Assembly (NCBI RefSeq): GCF_002082565.1 | Contig: NZ_CP020562.1 | Span: forward strand, 2,480,001-2,544,000 | Source of the DNA: Halomonas sp. GT | GTDB lineage: Bacteria > Pseudomonadota > Gammaproteobacteria > Pseudomonadales > Halomonadaceae | Reading direction: 5' to 3' | Length of the DNA stretch: 64,000 nt | In this document: in pieces, positions 1 to 11,006 of the stretch | How positions within the stretch are numbered: the first letter of the stretch is position 1 | How the letters are laid out: the number at the start of each line of letters is the position of its first letter | Made by a program: the position numbers and the translations under genes | The notes under the pieces: model-generated | What the model was told of the DNA's origin: nothing | Seen by the model: the letters and a program-made list of their open reading frames with translations, nothing else | Database searches by the model: none

Positions 1-1048
1 CAGGTCGTGCCCACTCGACATTTTCAGCATTACCACTAAGCCAGGCTTCGCCGCCATCACCGTCTCGTTGCCAAAGGGCATTGGCCTGAATATTTTGAAG
101 TACAGCGTATTGAATCTCGTGACGCAGGGTCAGCTGTGGTACATCGACAACCAAGCGAGCTTCATCTAAGCGCCCTCTATGCCAACGTCCCCACAACGTA
201 ACCTCACCTCCCGCTTGCTCTAGGGATGGCATCCGATCGGAGCGTAAAACAGCGGCCAATGCCACTAAGTGATCCAGCTGCATGTCCAGTTGAAGCGCCG
301 CTGAAAAATCACGGAAACCCTGTTTTCCAGGCTGCATTTCCACGTTCATCGCAATGGCCGGCAACGTTTCTTGGGCTTCTTGAGTCTCCATTTCTTGAGA
401 CCCAACTCTCTGCGAACCTTCGCTTTGAGATTCTAAAATTTTGACGGCACCTTCCAGGCGCGTCCGCCGCTCATCGCCATTGAGCAATAAGGTAGGCGCG
501 TGCAAGGTGACGGCTTGCTGACTTCCATGCAGCACCAAGCGAGTATTATCTACCCACAATCGCTGGCGAAGAATCAGGCCAGCCCAGGCGTCCAACGCCT
601 CTAAATCAACAGTCGGCTCCTGGGACATAACAATCGGCAGCTCTGCTGGTGCCGGCCAGCCCCAAGCAGCATCTTCCTGTTGGTATAAATGAAACTCAAG
701 GCCTGTGATACGCGCGTCATTAAACACGGGCGCAATACTTTTCAACGTCGCCCAACCATCGAGCCGTAAATGTGCACTTTCAAGGGATATTAATTGCTGT
801 CCATTAGGTGCCGCTGAATGCACGCCATCCAATTGCAAAACTAGGTCGTTACGAGCCAATGATAGCGATAGGTGCTCTATAATAACGGGCACTCCCACAC
901 GGGCCTCTAATAACGCTTCTATTTTCGGGGTTAACAGACTGGATTGACTAATTAATAAGCGGGCCAATAACAGGAAGACAGCAAGGCTTCCTAGTAGCGA
1001 GGCGATCACTACCAGGCACCATCGAGATAACGAACGTAGCGCTAACAT
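1..1048 (-). CDS. yhdP: YhdP family AsmA-like envelope protein, N-terminal part (cut by window edge)
   Basis: The frame is open from an ATG at 1048 to the window edge, giving 349 codons of a protein that is normally over 1,200 residues long. It begins with one hydrophobic segment (about residues 10-31) followed by a long beta-rich, AsmA-like region with the 'ITGLEF' type of strand motif. Family knowledge: YhdP belongs to the AsmA-like proteins that span the periplasm and help move phospholipids to the outer membrane. The start overlaps the rng stop as TAATG, so translation is probably coupled. The order maf-rng-yhdP downstream of mreBCD is a common gammaproteobacterial arrangement and supports the call. 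Only the N-terminal third is visible, so the C-terminal domain cannot be checked. Confidence 0.82.
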   Translation of the reverse strand, partial: MLALRSLSRWCLVVIASLLGSLAVFLLLARLLISQSSLLTPKIEALLEARVGVPVIIEHLSLSLARNDLVLQLDGVHSAAPNGQQLISLESAHLRLDGWATLKSIAPVFNDARITGLEFHLYQQEDAAWGWPAPAELPIVMSQEPTVDLEALDAWAGLILRQRLWVDNTRLVLHGSQQAVTLHAPTLLLNGDERRTRLEGAVKILESQSEGSQRVGSQEMETQEAQETLPAIAMNVEMQPGKQGFRDFSAALQLDMQLDHLVALAAVLRSDRMPSLEQAGGEVTLWGRWHRGRLDEARLVVDVPQLTLRHEIQYAVLQNIQANALWQRDGDGGEAWLSGNAENVEWARP

Positions 1049-2511
1049 TACATTAGTACGATGTCGTACTGTTCTTGGGAGTAGTGCTGCTCTACTTGAA
1101 AACGAATGGTTTTATTAATAAACGTTTCAAGGTCAGCCACCGCAGCAGACTCTTCGTCCAACAGCCTGTCAACCACCGGCTGAGAAGCAAGCACCATATA
1201 CGTTTCTGCACTGTAGGCACGCTCTTCGCGTAATATCTCGCGAAATATCTCGTAACAAACAGTTTCAGGCGTTTTCAACGTCCCTCGCCCACTGCATGTT
1301 GGGCAAGCTTCGCACAATGTTTGCTCTAGGCTTTCCCGAGTGCGCTTACGGGTCAACTGCACCAAACCGAGCTCAGTCACCCCGGTACATTTCGTCTTTG
1401 CATGATCACGCTCTAGCGCTTTCTCAAGCACACGTAACACCTGGCGCTGATGCTCTACATCCGCCATATCGATAAAATCGATAATAATGATGCCACCAAG
1501 ATTACGGAGCCTTAGCTGACGTGCAATCGCGGTCGCCGCTTCCAGGTTCGTTTTAAAAATCGTTTCTTCAAGATTACGATGACCGACATAACCACCCGTA
1601 TTCACATCAATCGTGGTCATCGCTTCAGTCGGGTCGATAACCAGATAGCCACCGGACTTCAACTGAACCTTACGTCCCAGTGCTTTTTGAATTTCATCTT
1701 CAACACTATACAGATCAAAGATGGGGCGCTCGCCAGGATAATACTCGATACGGTCTACCGCATCTGGCATAAACTCTTCAGCGAACTCGACCAGCTTGAC
1801 AAAGTTCTCGCGAGAGTCGATACGCACTTTTTCAATATCATCGCGCATGACATCCCGCAACGTACGCATAAACAACGGGAGATCGTCGTAGATCACACTG
1901 GGTGATGCAGCCGTTATTTTACGCTCACTTACTTTTCGCCAAATACGCAGCAGGAAGTACATGTCACCTGCCAGCTCTTCATCGCCGACGCCCTCTGCCG
2001 CCGTGCGCACGATAAAGCCGCCGGTTACTTCGATAGTCTGCTCATCAATTCCTTTATCTAGCAGCGCCTTCAATCGCTCCCGCTCTCGCTCATCTTCAAT
2101 GCGCTGAGACACACCATGATGGGGAGAGTCCGGCATATAGACGAGATAACGCGAAGGAATCGAGAGATGGGTAGTGAGCCTGGCACCCTTGGTGCCAATG
2201 GGATCTTTGGTAACTTGAACGACAAGCGCCTGACCTTCATGTAACAGCTGACCAATAGTCTGCTGCTCATCATTAGGGGTGCCAGGGGGCATTACCTCAT
2301 GGGCATGAATAAACGCTGCACGCTCAAGGCCAATATCAACAAAAGCAGCCTGCATACCAGGCAGTACACGCACTACTTTGCCTTTGTAGATATTACCTAC
2401 AATTCCCCGCCTACGTGAGCGTTCAATGAGTGCCTCTTGTAAGACACCATTTTCCACCAGCGCAACGCGGGTCTCCATTGGCGTTAAATTGATGAGGACT
2501 TCACCGCTCAT
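1048..2511 (-). CDS. rng: Ribonuclease G
   Basis: Endoribonuclease of the RNase E/G family that processes the 5' end of 16S rRNA and trims some mRNAs. The 487 residues match the short RNase G form, without the degradosome scaffold tail of RNase E. Visible parts: an S1 RNA-binding domain near residues 35-120 (GNIYKGKVVRVLPGMQAAFV), the catalytic Asp in TTIDVNTGG near residue 303, the second acidic site in IIIDFIDM near 346, and the zinc-link cysteines in CEACPTC near 404-407. It follows maf by 59 bases and overlaps yhdP by one base. Length and motifs distinguish it clearly from RNase E. Confidence 0.97.
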   Translation of the reverse strand: MSGEVLINLTPMETRVALVENGVLQEALIERSRRRGIVGNIYKGKVVRVLPGMQAAFVDIGLERAAFIHAHEVMPPGTPNDEQQTIGQLLHEGQALVVQVTKDPIGTKGARLTTHLSIPSRYLVYMPDSPHHGVSQRIEDERERERLKALLDKGIDEQTIEVTGGFIVRTAAEGVGDEELAGDMYFLLRIWRKVSERKITAASPSVIYDDLPLFMRTLRDVMRDDIEKVRIDSRENFVKLVEFAEEFMPDAVDRIEYYPGERPIFDLYSVEDEIQKALGRKVQLKSGGYLVIDPTEAMTTIDVNTGGYVGHRNLEETIFKTNLEAATAIARQLRLRNLGGIIIIDFIDMADVEHQRQVLRVLEKALERDHAKTKCTGVTELGLVQLTRKRTRESLEQTLCEACPTCSGRGTLKTPETVCYEIFREILREERAYSAETYMVLASQPVVDRLLDEESAAVADLETFINKTIRFQVEQHYSQEQYDIVLM

Positions 2512-2570
2512 GCAAAATTCCTTATTGAGTCACAGTATCCTTGCCAACACAGCAGGCGGCGAAATGGCGG

Positions 2571-3194
2571 TTATCTTTGCTGATAGTAGCCCGACCAGAT
2601 TGGCACCCCTTGCTGGCACAACAAACGTGTTGTTTCATATAGTGGCAGCCCTACAACTGCTGAATGGCTGCCCTTTATTTCTTCAACAAACACAGCGGCT
2701 AAACCTTGGATGGCATAGCCTCCAGCTTTGTCGACTGGCTCGCCGGTTTGCCAATAGTCAGCAATTTCCTGTTGACTGATTACGCGCATTTTGACGACCG
2801 TGGTTACACAACAAGAGAGTACACCCTTGGGGCCAGCCACAGCGACCGCTGTTAATACATTATGATGACGCCCCGACAACTTCTTAAGCATAACGGCTGC
2901 ATCATGTTCATCAATTGGCTTACCTAGTATTTGCTCATCAATCACCACGGCTGTATCTGAACCCAATACAGGAAGGGTGGTTTTTGAAACAGCTGCTTGC
3001 GCTTTAGCACTAGCCAAACGCTCCACATAAGCTTGGGCAGACTCCCCCTCAAGGGGCGTTTCATCTACGTCACTTGGCATGACCTCGACCGTCACGCCTA
3101 TCGAAGCTAACAGCGCCTTGCGTCTGGGCGATGCCGAAGCAAGGCATAACACAGGCGACGATATGGTGGCTGCGGCAGAAAGTGAACCATCCAT
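2571..3194 (-). CDS. maf: Maf-like nucleotide pyrophosphatase (YhdE type)
   Basis: House-cleaning enzyme that hydrolyses non-canonical or excess nucleoside triphosphates; the YhdE branch acts on dTTP and UTP. The 207 residues include the phosphate-binding LASASPRR motif near residues 18-25, the catalytic region LGSDTAVV near 98-105, and DKAGGYAIQG near 155-164. Compared with the usual family start, there are about 13 extra N-terminal residues (MDGSLSAAATISS), so a shorter start is possible. It lies between mreD and rng on the same strand, the standard neighbourhood for this gene. The precise nucleotide preference is inferred from the family and synteny. Confidence 0.93.
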   Translation of the reverse strand: MDGSLSAAATISSPVLCLASASPRRKALLASIGVTVEVMPSDVDETPLEGESAQAYVERLASAKAQAAVSKTTLPVLGSDTAVVIDEQILGKPIDEHDAAVMLKKLSGRHHNVLTAVAVAGPKGVLSCCVTTVVKMRVISQQEIADYWQTGEPVDKAGGYAIQGLAAVFVEEIKGSHSAVVGLPLYETTRLLCQQGVPIWSGYYQQR

Positions 3195-3248
3195 TAAAGC
3201 AACTCCAGCAGCTTATTAAACTTCAATGCCCTCATGGACTATAAACCA

Positions 3249-3737
3249 TTACACGCTTGCTAAACGTCGTTCGAGTGCTTTTAGCATGGTAGACCACCAC
3301 GGCCACAGAATGGCGCTGATCAGTGACGGAATCAGAAAAGACAAATGGATAGAAAAATCCCCCGTCAGTGTGCGTAACCACTGCTCAATCAGCTGCACCA
3401 AGCCTAATAAGACCAGCACAAGAACAGATTGCTGCACTAGAGAATAAGCACGAAAGCGGGGGTAAACCAAAGCACATAGGAAAGCCAACAGCGATAATAT
3501 TAACGCATGCTGACCGAGTGCAGTCCCTTCGATTAAATCCATAAGAATGCCAATAACAAACCCATGGAAAACGCCAACTCTATCAGGCGTTCGCATGCAC
3601 CAGTAAATCAGCATTAGCCCTATCCACTCAGGACGATATACTTGCCACCCTTCTGCTAAAGGCATGACCTGTAAGCACAATGCAAATACAAGCGTAAACC
3701 ATACGAAGATAAGCGACACTACAGGCGTCTTAGCCAT
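3249..3737 (-). CDS. mreD: Rod shape-determining protein MreD
   Basis: Small integral membrane protein of the elongasome, working with MreB, MreC, RodA and PBP2 to direct lateral cell-wall synthesis. The 162 residues hold about five hydrophobic helices, with the family segment RPEWIGLMLIYWCMRTPDRVG near residues 35-55 and a following G-hVIGILMDL stretch. Its ATG overlaps the mreC stop as TAATG, indicating coupled translation. Sequence conservation in this family is low, so the call rests on length, topology, the RP-W motif and position directly after mreC. Confidence 0.94.
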   Translation of the reverse strand: MAKTPVVSLIFVWFTLVFALCLQVMPLAEGWQVYRPEWIGLMLIYWCMRTPDRVGVFHGFVIGILMDLIEGTALGQHALILSLLAFLCALVYPRFRAYSLVQQSVLVLVLLGLVQLIEQWLRTLTGDFSIHLSFLIPSLISAILWPWWSTMLKALERRLASV

Positions 3738-4675
3738 TACTGCACCTCCCGTGCCGCATCCTGCTGCAAACCAATACGTTGAGCAGCGTGCAGTGCAGCG
3801 GCTGAAATCTCCATATCTTCACCCCAAACAGTATCCTCTATTTCTTCGCGGGGCGGCGGGAACAGCAATAGGAAGTGACGTGAACGCTGCAACTGAGCAG
3901 TTGGCTCTGCAGTTACTTGAGCAAAAGGCTGGCCTGGGTCGTGATAAACGTCAGTCACCCTAGCGACAGGATGACCGGGTGGGAAGCGGCCTGCCAACCC
4001 CGACGTAGTTAGCAGATCACCTTCGCGTATATCTGCCGTATCCGGCACATGCAAAACATTTACACTTCCGTAACGACCGGCACCCTGTACGATAAATCGC
4101 AGGCCATTACGGTTCACCTGAACGGGTAACGCATGGCTCGCATCAGCCAGTAACAAAACGCGGCTTGAGTACGCCGATACAGCGGTCACCTGCCCTACTA
4201 AACCAAAAGCATCAATCACCGGCTGACCAACATAGGCTCCATTTCGATGCCCTCGATCAACTACCATCTGATGACTAAAAGGGTCATTATCTAGCGACAG
4301 TAGCTCAGCGGTTATGTAAGGAATATCTCTACGTTGAGCTGCTTTCAGAAGATCACGTAATTCGGCGTTCTCCGCGGTCAAATTAGCCAACCGCTGCCCA
4401 CGATGTGAAAGCGTCAAAATTTGCTCACGCAGGCGTCGATTCTCATCGACAAGCGCCTGCTGATCTGAAAGCGCAAGCGCACCCCAGTTAAGCAGATCGC
4501 TAGGCACGCTAACGACCCACTGAATTGGGGCAACAATCATCGTCATTTGGGCGCGCACATCTTCCATGCGGGTAAATCGCTGATCGGCAAACATTAAAAT
4601 GCTTGCTAATAGCACACAGAAGAATAGCCGATACCCCGGCAATGACTCGTGCGAAAATAGCGGTTTAATAGGCAA
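3737..4675 (-). CDS. mreC: Rod shape-determining protein MreC
   Basis: Bitopic inner-membrane protein whose periplasmic part links the cytoplasmic MreB filaments to the wall synthases. The 312 residues show one N-terminal membrane segment (about 13-31), a coiled-coil stretch (about 65-115, rich in Leu and Glu with repeated LxxEN), and the beta-sheet C-terminal domain with VVDRGHRNGAYVGQPV near 150-165 and LLTTSGLAGRFPPGHPVA near 240-257. The C-terminal tail beyond about residue 275 is acidic and probably flexible. It starts 23 bases after mreB and is coupled to mreD. Confidence 0.96.
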   Translation of the reverse strand: MPIKPLFSHESLPGYRLFFCVLLASILMFADQRFTRMEDVRAQMTMIVAPIQWVVSVPSDLLNWGALALSDQQALVDENRRLREQILTLSHRGQRLANLTAENAELRDLLKAAQRRDIPYITAELLSLDNDPFSHQMVVDRGHRNGAYVGQPVIDAFGLVGQVTAVSAYSSRVLLLADASHALPVQVNRNGLRFIVQGAGRYGSVNVLHVPDTADIREGDLLTTSGLAGRFPPGHPVARVTDVYHDPGQPFAQVTAEPTAQLQRSRHFLLLFPPPREEIEDTVWGEDMEISAAALHAAQRIGLQQDAAREVQ

Positions 4676-4698
4676 TCCCCCGCGATAAACCGCTACGA

Positions 4699-5748
<1,050 letters not shown>

Positions 5749-5965
5749 CTAGTGCAGACCGGGAACCCTGTGCGGATGCAAACGGTATCACCGCTACCCC
5801 TTGGCAGCAAGCACGAGTCGTGCCTAATACTGCCCGTTAGGGTCAATATGTGGTACCTTTTGCGGCTATTTTCTACGTCTGCTACACAAGACGAATTTAA
5901 GATGACCGTATGTATACCGCTGAACGCGGAATATGTTCCATTACGTTTGCGAGGAAAATTCGATC

Positions 5966-6253
5966 ATGGCGCTTGAAGAATCTCATGTGCGCCGGGCCGC
6001 ACACTTGGCCCGACTCGCCGTTAGCGATGACCAAGCCAGTGGTTTTGTCGACGATCTAAGCCGCATTCTGGACATGGTCGACCAGCTACAAAGCCTGGAC
6101 ACCGATGGCGTTGCGCCGCTTGCGCACCCGCTGGATGCCACGCAACGGCTGCGAGCCGACGAAGTCACGGAAACTAATCAGCGCGACGCTTTCCAGCGCT
6201 GTGCTCCGGCAGTAGAAAATGGCCTATATCTCGTCCCCCGCGTGGTGGAGTAG
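5966..6253 (+). CDS. gatC: Asp-tRNA(Asn)/Glu-tRNA(Gln) amidotransferase subunit C
   Basis: Small subunit of GatCAB, which amidates mischarged Glu-tRNA(Gln) and/or Asp-tRNA(Asn); GatC wraps around and stabilises GatA. The 95-residue reading starts at ATG 5966, 7 bases after the Shine-Dalgarno GAGGAAAA; a longer in-frame start at 5933 gives a non-family extension with no good ribosome site. The helical motif [17 protein letters not shown] and the C-terminal LVPRVVE are family hallmarks. First gene of gatCAB. Confidence 0.95.
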   Translation: MALEESHVRRAAHLARLAVSDDQASGFVDDLSRILDMVDQLQSLDTDGVAPLAHPLDATQRLRADEVTETNQRDAFQRCAPAVENGLYLVPRVVE

Positions 6254-6321
6254 TCATATTACCACGCAAAGGCCGCTATTTTCTGCTCTTTCTATTCGCC
6301 CCCGAACGGAGCTTCCGGGTC

Positions 6322-7782
6322 ATGCATGATAAAACCGTAACGCAGCTTGCCGCCTCTCTGAAAAGCGGTGAACTATCCAGCCGAGAGCTGACTTCGCATT
6401 TTTTACAGCGTATTGAAAAAGCTGATGGCTCGCTCAATAGCTTTATTACTGTCACCGCCGAGCAAGCACTCAATCAGGCAGAAGCTGCCGACAATGCTCG
6501 TGCTGCTGGCAAGGCTGGCAAGCTAACAGGCATTCCATTCGCACTGAAAGATATTTTTTGTACGCAAGGGGTGAAAACCAGCTGCGGTTCGAAAATGCTC
6601 GATAATTTTATCGCCCCTTACAATGCCACCGTGGTAGAAAAACTTAACGCTGCGGGCACCGTTAGCCTGGGCAAAACCAACATGGACGAGTTCGCTATGG
6701 GCTCTTCCAATGAAAATAGCTATTTTGGCGCGGTCAAAAACCCCTGGAACCTTACTGCGGTTCCCGGTGGCAGCTCAGGTGGCAGTGCCGCAGCAGTAGC
6801 AGCAGGCCTTGTACCTGCTGCGATGGGCACAGATACTGGCGGCTCTATTCGTCAGCCTGCAGCGTTTTGCGGCATCACTGGCTTGAAACCTACGTATGGT
6901 CGAGTTTCTCGCTATGGCATCATTGCCTACGCGTCTAGCCTCGACCAGGCTGGCCCAATGGCGAAAAGTGCTGAAGACTGCGCGCATCTACTCAATGTCA
7001 TAGCGGGACATGACGTGCGCGATTCTACCAGCGTTGCCCGCGGCGTTCCCGACTACACAGAAACGCTCAACGCACCGCTTTCCGGTCTCAAAATCGGCCT
7101 GCCGAAGGAGTACTTTGGCGATGGTTTAGACCCTGAGGTTGAAAAAGCAGTCCGCGAAGCAGTGAGCGTATATGAATCACTGGGAGCGACTGTACGTGAA
7201 GTAAGCCTACCGCATACTCACTATGCGATTCCGGCTTATTACGTCATCGCCCCCGCCGAGGCTTCCTCGAATCTCTCTCGCTATGATGGCGTGCGCTTCG
7301 GGCATCGCTGTGATGCACCGGCCGATCTCATTGATCTCTACACGCGGTCTCGTGCGGAAGGCTTCGGTGATGAAGTTAAGCGGCGCATCCTGATTGGCAC
7401 ACACACGCTTTCTGAAGGTTTTTTTGACGCCTACTACACCAAAGCGCAGAAAGTGCGTCGTTTGATTAGACAGGACTTCCTGGACGCCTTTGAAGATGTA
7501 GACGTGCTGATGGGGCCAGCATCGCCAACGCCCGCGTTTGATCTTGGCGCTAAGAAAGATCCGGTGTCCATGTATCTACAGGACATTTACACCATCGCCG
7601 TTAACCTAGCCGGCATTCCTGGCATCAGTGTTCCTGCAGGCTTTTCCAATGGCCGCCCGGTTGGCCTGCAAATTCTGGGCACCCACTTTGCAGAAGCACA
7701 GCTGCTAAACGTGGCTCACCAATTCCAGCAAGCCACTGATTGGCACTTACAACGCCCTGCTTTTGCCGAGGAGAACGCCTAA
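6322..7782 (+). CDS. gatA: Asp-tRNA(Asn)/Glu-tRNA(Gln) amidotransferase subunit A
   Basis: Amidase subunit of GatCAB. It hydrolyses glutamine and channels ammonia to GatB. The 486 residues carry the amidase signature with the Ser-cisSer-Lys triad: Lys76 in FALKDIF, Ser151 in [11 protein letters not shown] and Ser175 in [10 protein letters not shown]. The full catalytic set is intact and the length is typical. It begins 68 bases after gatC and its TAA overlaps the gatB ATG (TAATG), so GatA and GatB are probably made by coupled translation. A stand-alone amidase is ruled out by the gatC and gatB neighbours. Confidence 0.98.
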   Translation: MHDKTVTQLAASLKSGELSSRELTSHFLQRIEKADGSLNSFITVTAEQALNQAEAADNARAAGKAGKLTGIPFALKDIFCTQGVKTSCGSKMLDNFIAPYNATVVEKLNAAGTVSLGKTNMDEFAMGSSNENSYFGAVKNPWNLTAVPGGSSGGSAAAVAAGLVPAAMGTDTGGSIRQPAAFCGITGLKPTYGRVSRYGIIAYASSLDQAGPMAKSAEDCAHLLNVIAGHDVRDSTSVARGVPDYTETLNAPLSGLKIGLPKEYFGDGLDPEVEKAVREAVSVYESLGATVREVSLPHTHYAIPAYYVIAPAEASSNLSRYDGVRFGHRCDAPADLIDLYTRSRAEGFGDEVKRRILIGTHTLSEGFFDAYYTKAQKVRRLIRQDFLDAFEDVDVLMGPASPTPAFDLGAKKDPVSMYLQDIYTIAVNLAGIPGISVPAGFSNGRPVGLQILGTHFAEAQLLNVAHQFQQATDWHLQRPAFAEENA

Positions 7783-9236
7783 TGCAATGGGAAACCGTGA
7801 TTGGGCTGGAAGTACACGTTCAGCTCGCAACTCGTTCGAAAATTTTCTCCGGCGCTTCCACCGCTTTTGGTGCAGAACCGAATACTCAAGCCTGTGCTGT
7901 TGACCTTGGCCTACCCGGCGTTCTGCCTGTGCTAAACGAGCAGGCCGTTGCCATGGCCGTTCAATTTGGGCTTGCGGTACACGCCGACATTCCTGAAGTA
8001 TCGGTGTTCGACCGTAAAAACTACTTCTATCCCGATTTGCCCAAGGGCTACCAAACCAGCCAGATGTATCATCCGATCGTCGGCGCAGGTGATGTTGAAA
8101 TCACCCTAGATGACGAATCGACCAAGCGTATTCGTATTCATCACGCCCATCTTGAAGAAGACGCTGGCAAGTCGCTGCACGAAGACTTCCACGGCATGAC
8201 GGGCATCGACCTTAACCGAGCGGGCACACCGCTACTGGAAATTGTCTCTGAACCGGATATGCGCAGTGCAAAAGAGGCCGCCGCGTATCTCAAAGCGATT
8301 CATTCTATTGTGACCTATTTGGGCATTTCCGACGGCAATATGGCGGAAGGCTCAATGCGCTGCGACGTTAACGTTTCAGTGCGCCCAAAAGGCCAAGAAG
8401 CCTTCGGCACTCGCGCGGAAATCAAAAACGTCAATTCGTTTCGCTTTGTTGAGCGCGCCATTGCTTATGAGGTCGAGCGCCAGATTGAGCTGATCGAAGA
8501 CGGCGGCAAGGTCGTACAGGAAACCCGCCTGTTTGATCCTGAACGCGATGAAACCCGCAGCATGCGCACCAAAGAGGAAGCTAACGACTATCGCTACTTC
8601 CCCTGCCCCGATTTGTTGCCCGTAGTGTTAGATCAAGCTTACCTTGATCATCTTCGCAGCCAGTTGCCAGAGCTTCCTGCCGATAAGCGGGCGCGTTTCC
8701 AGAATGAGCTAGGCTTATCAGCCTATGATGCCCATGTACTATCTGCTAGCCGTGAAATGGCCGAGTTTTTCGAAGAAGTACAGCAAGTGTGCGGCGATGC
8801 TAAACAGGCTGCCAACTGGGTGCAAGGTGAACTTTCGGGTGCGCTTAACCGTGAAAACCTAAGCATTCAGAACAGCCCTGTTTCCGCAAAACAGCTCGGC
8901 GAGCTGATTAGTCGCGTACTTGATGACACCATTAACGGCAAAGCTGCTAAGCAAGTCTTTCAAGCATTGTGGAATGGCCAAGGCGATAGCGCCGACGCCG
9001 TCATTGACGCAAAAGGCTTGAAGCAAGTCACGGATACTGGCGCGATTGAAGCAATGATTGATCAGGTTATCGCTGAGAGTCCTGCTCAGGTTGCCCAATA
9101 TCGTGATTCTGAGCCAGAGAAACGCGGCAAGATGATTGGTTACTTCGTTGGCCAAGTCATGAAGGCATCCCGCGGCACAGCGAATCCTCAGCAAGTCAAT
9201 GGCTTGTTAAAAGAGAAGCTGGACGCATTGCTATAA
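7782..9236 (+). CDS. gatB: Asp-tRNA(Asn)/Glu-tRNA(Gln) amidotransferase subunit B
   Basis: Subunit of GatCAB that binds the mischarged tRNA, activates the carboxylate with ATP and performs transamidation. The 484-residue form starts [15 protein letters not shown] at ATG 7782, which overlaps the gatA stop; a longer frame from 7740 lies inside gatA and is not expected. Visible are the GatB signature near residues 70-90 ([13 protein letters not shown]), the active-site region FDRKNYF, the helical middle domain and the C-terminal YqeY-like tRNA-binding tail ending [13 protein letters not shown] rho-independent terminator follows 29 bases downstream. Confidence 0.98.
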   Translation: MQWETVIGLEVHVQLATRSKIFSGASTAFGAEPNTQACAVDLGLPGVLPVLNEQAVAMAVQFGLAVHADIPEVSVFDRKNYFYPDLPKGYQTSQMYHPIVGAGDVEITLDDESTKRIRIHHAHLEEDAGKSLHEDFHGMTGIDLNRAGTPLLEIVSEPDMRSAKEAAAYLKAIHSIVTYLGISDGNMAEGSMRCDVNVSVRPKGQEAFGTRAEIKNVNSFRFVERAIAYEVERQIELIEDGGKVVQETRLFDPERDETRSMRTKEEANDYRYFPCPDLLPVVLDQAYLDHLRSQLPELPADKRARFQNELGLSAYDAHVLSASREMAEFFEEVQQVCGDAKQAANWVQGELSGALNRENLSIQNSPVSAKQLGELISRVLDDTINGKAAKQVFQALWNGQGDSADAVIDAKGLKQVTDTGAIEAMIDQVIAESPAQVAQYRDSEPEKRGKMIGYFVGQVMKASRGTANPQQVNGLLKEKLDALL

Positions 9237-9265
9237 CGTCGACCAACAAGTGACCGCAATGTCAT

Positions 9266-9292
9266 AGCGGCTGCTTCTGCAGCCGCTTTTTT
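9266..9292 (+). terminator. Rho-independent terminator of gatCAB
   Basis: A perfect 9-base-pair stem (AGCGGCTGC / GCAGCCGCT) with a TTCT loop runs from 9266 to 9287 and is followed by a run of T to 9292. It lies between the convergent gatB and sixA genes. In the plus direction it is a textbook terminator. Confidence 0.93.
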
Positions 9293-9305
9293 GTGTCTAT
9301 TAGCT

Positions 9306-9812
9306 TTATAGCAACTGACTTGGCTGGGTAAAGCGCTTTAGCTGCCCGCAACCGGCGGCCCATACCTCAGCCTCCAACTCTGCAATAGCGGCGGTAGGAA
9401 AGCCAACCCCCTGGCTCGGTACACCTTCCACTAAAAGCCCCACCAATTCGCCCACCAGCGGCATATGGCTGACGAGCATAATCGGGGCATCTGCAGATTG
9501 ATTTAGCAACCAATCAATCACATCAGAAGGCGAATCTTCCGGGGTAATAAACGCCAATGTGTTTAGCGGCGCGCCCAAGGCATCACAAATCTGCTGAGCA
9601 GTCTGCTGTGCTCGCAGAAAAGGGCTGGCATAAATCGTCGGGCAAGGCAGCTCGTCCTGTTTAATACGCAAGGACAGCCAGTGAGCCATCGTGTCGGCCT
9701 CCTGCTCTCCCCGCTGCGTAAGTGGTCGAGCATGGTCTGGAAACCCTGACGCAGCTTCCCCATGTCGCATAATCAGCATGTTAGTTAGACCTCGACTCAA
9801 GCCACTACTCAT
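9306..9812 (-). CDS. sixA: Phosphohistidine phosphatase SixA
   Basis: Small histidine-phosphatase-superfamily enzyme that removes phosphate from phosphohistidine; in E. coli SixA acts on the nitrogen-related phosphotransferase protein NPr. The 168-residue reading from ATG 9812 has a strong ribosome site (GTGGAGG, 7 bases away) located inside the end of gpsA, with an 8-base overlap. The catalytic LIMRHGEA motif lies near residues 13-20 (His17), followed by LTQRGEQEA and the second histidine in LVSHMP. A second start at the ATG encoding MLIMRHG is possible. The longer frame reaching 9893 is not needed. Function is inferred from family and size. Confidence 0.9.
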   Translation of the reverse strand: MSSGLSRGLTNMLIMRHGEAASGFPDHARPLTQRGEQEADTMAHWLSLRIKQDELPCPTIYASPFLRAQQTAQQICDALGAPLNTLAFITPEDSPSDVIDWLLNQSADAPIMLVSHMPLVGELVGLLVEGVPSQGVGFPTAAIAELEAEVWAAGCGQLKRFTQPSQLL

Positions 9813-10890
9813 GCTCGCCTCCACTATCGGCAGTCGCCTGATCACGATGGGCCTGCTGAACATCTTCACGAGGCAGAATAAATTCCACATCACTACTTTG
9901 CTCGCCCATCATCAGAGTACGCGCCATCTCCTGGGCGGGCACACCGTCAAACAGCACACGATTTAGGCCCTCAGCCAACGGCATATAAACACCCATTTCA
10001 CGCGCTTTAGCGCAAACAAGCTTGACGGTATTTACCCCTTCAGCTACCTGACCTAATGCCGACACTGCCTCATCAAGACCTCGCCCCTCCCCCATGGCGT
10101 AACCAACCCGATAGTTGCGGGATAGATTTGAAGAGCAGGTAACAATTAAATCACCGACGCCAGCCAAGCCTAAAAACGTCATTGGGTTAGCACCTTGCGC
10201 AACTGCGAAGCGGCTCATTTCTGCTAATGCTCGCGTCATCAACATGCTTCGAGTGTTTTCTCCCATTCCCAGCGCTGCGGCCATACCTGCCGCAATGGCA
10301 TAGATATTTTTAAGCGCCCCACCTAGCTCAACGCCATGACGATCATTGCTGGCATATACACGAAAATAGCGACAGCCTAACGCTTGCTGCACTCGCGTTC
10401 TGGTAAGCGCATCGGCGCTAGCAATGACGGTAGCGGTCAACTGCTTATCAGCGATTTCAGACGCTAAATTAGGCCCCGCAATGACGCCAATATGGGGGAA
10501 GCCTGTTTCCTGCTCAAGCACCTGGCTCATTAACAAAAAGCTATCTTGCTCAATACCTTTGGTAGTGCTGACTAAAATTTTCTCCGAAGTTAACCAAGGC
10601 TTTGCAGCCTGAACCACACTACGGAACGCTTTGGAAGGAATAGCAATCAGCACTAGTTCAGCGTCTTCTAGCACTAACTGGAGATCGGTGGACGCGATAA
10701 CCGCGGGATTGATTACATAATGTGGCAGGTAGCGCCCATTGCGATGCTCGTGATTTATTTGCGTCACCAAAGCTTCATCGCGCATCCACTGACGCACCTT
10801 TGCGCCATTATCTGCTGCAATACTCGCCAAAGCGGTGCCAAAACTTCCGCCCCCCAGCACTGCGACATTCATCTGCTGCTCATCAGCCAT
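9805..10890 (-). CDS. gpsA: Glycerol-3-phosphate dehydrogenase [NAD(P)+]
   Basis: Cytosolic enzyme reducing dihydroxyacetone phosphate to sn-glycerol 3-phosphate, the backbone precursor of phospholipids. The 361 residues include the dinucleotide-binding [14 protein letters not shown] near 8-21, the catalytic-region [15 protein letters not shown] near 189-203 with the conserved Lys, and [14 protein letters not shown] near 242-255. It is about 20 residues longer than E. coli GpsA because of a charged C-terminal tail after residue 340. The start may be at residue 7 (MNVAVLG). Likely co-transcribed with sixA, whose start it overlaps. Confidence 0.97.
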   Translation of the reverse strand: MADEQQMNVAVLGGGSFGTALASIAADNGAKVRQWMRDEALVTQINHEHRNGRYLPHYVINPAVIASTDLQLVLEDAELVLIAIPSKAFRSVVQAAKPWLTSEKILVSTTKGIEQDSFLLMSQVLEQETGFPHIGVIAGPNLASEIADKQLTATVIASADALTRTRVQQALGCRYFRVYASNDRHGVELGGALKNIYAIAAGMAAALGMGENTRSMLMTRALAEMSRFAVAQGANPMTFLGLAGVGDLIVTCSSNLSRNYRVGYAMGEGRGLDEAVSALGQVAEGVNTVKLVCAKAREMGVYMPLAEGLNRVLFDGVPAQEMARTLMMGEQSSDVEFILPREDVQQAHRDQATADSGGEHE

Positions 10891-10956
10891 GACGATATCC
10901 TGATCATTGGTCTCGTACGTTTAACACTTACTTTATCATCATCTCTATTAAAACAA

Positions 10957-10986
10957 GCGGCCCGCTTGGATATCCAAGCGGGCCGC
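10957..10986 (-). terminator. Terminator downstream of htpG
   Basis: A perfect 30-base inverted repeat (GCGGCCCGCTTGG, central ATAT, then the complement) lies 21 bases after the htpG stop. Read on the minus strand it is followed by TTGTTTTAAT, a reasonable U-rich tail. It separates htpG from gpsA. The stem is unusually long and GC-rich. Confidence 0.85.
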
Positions 10987-11006
10987 ATCAATCAACTACT
11001 GACTCA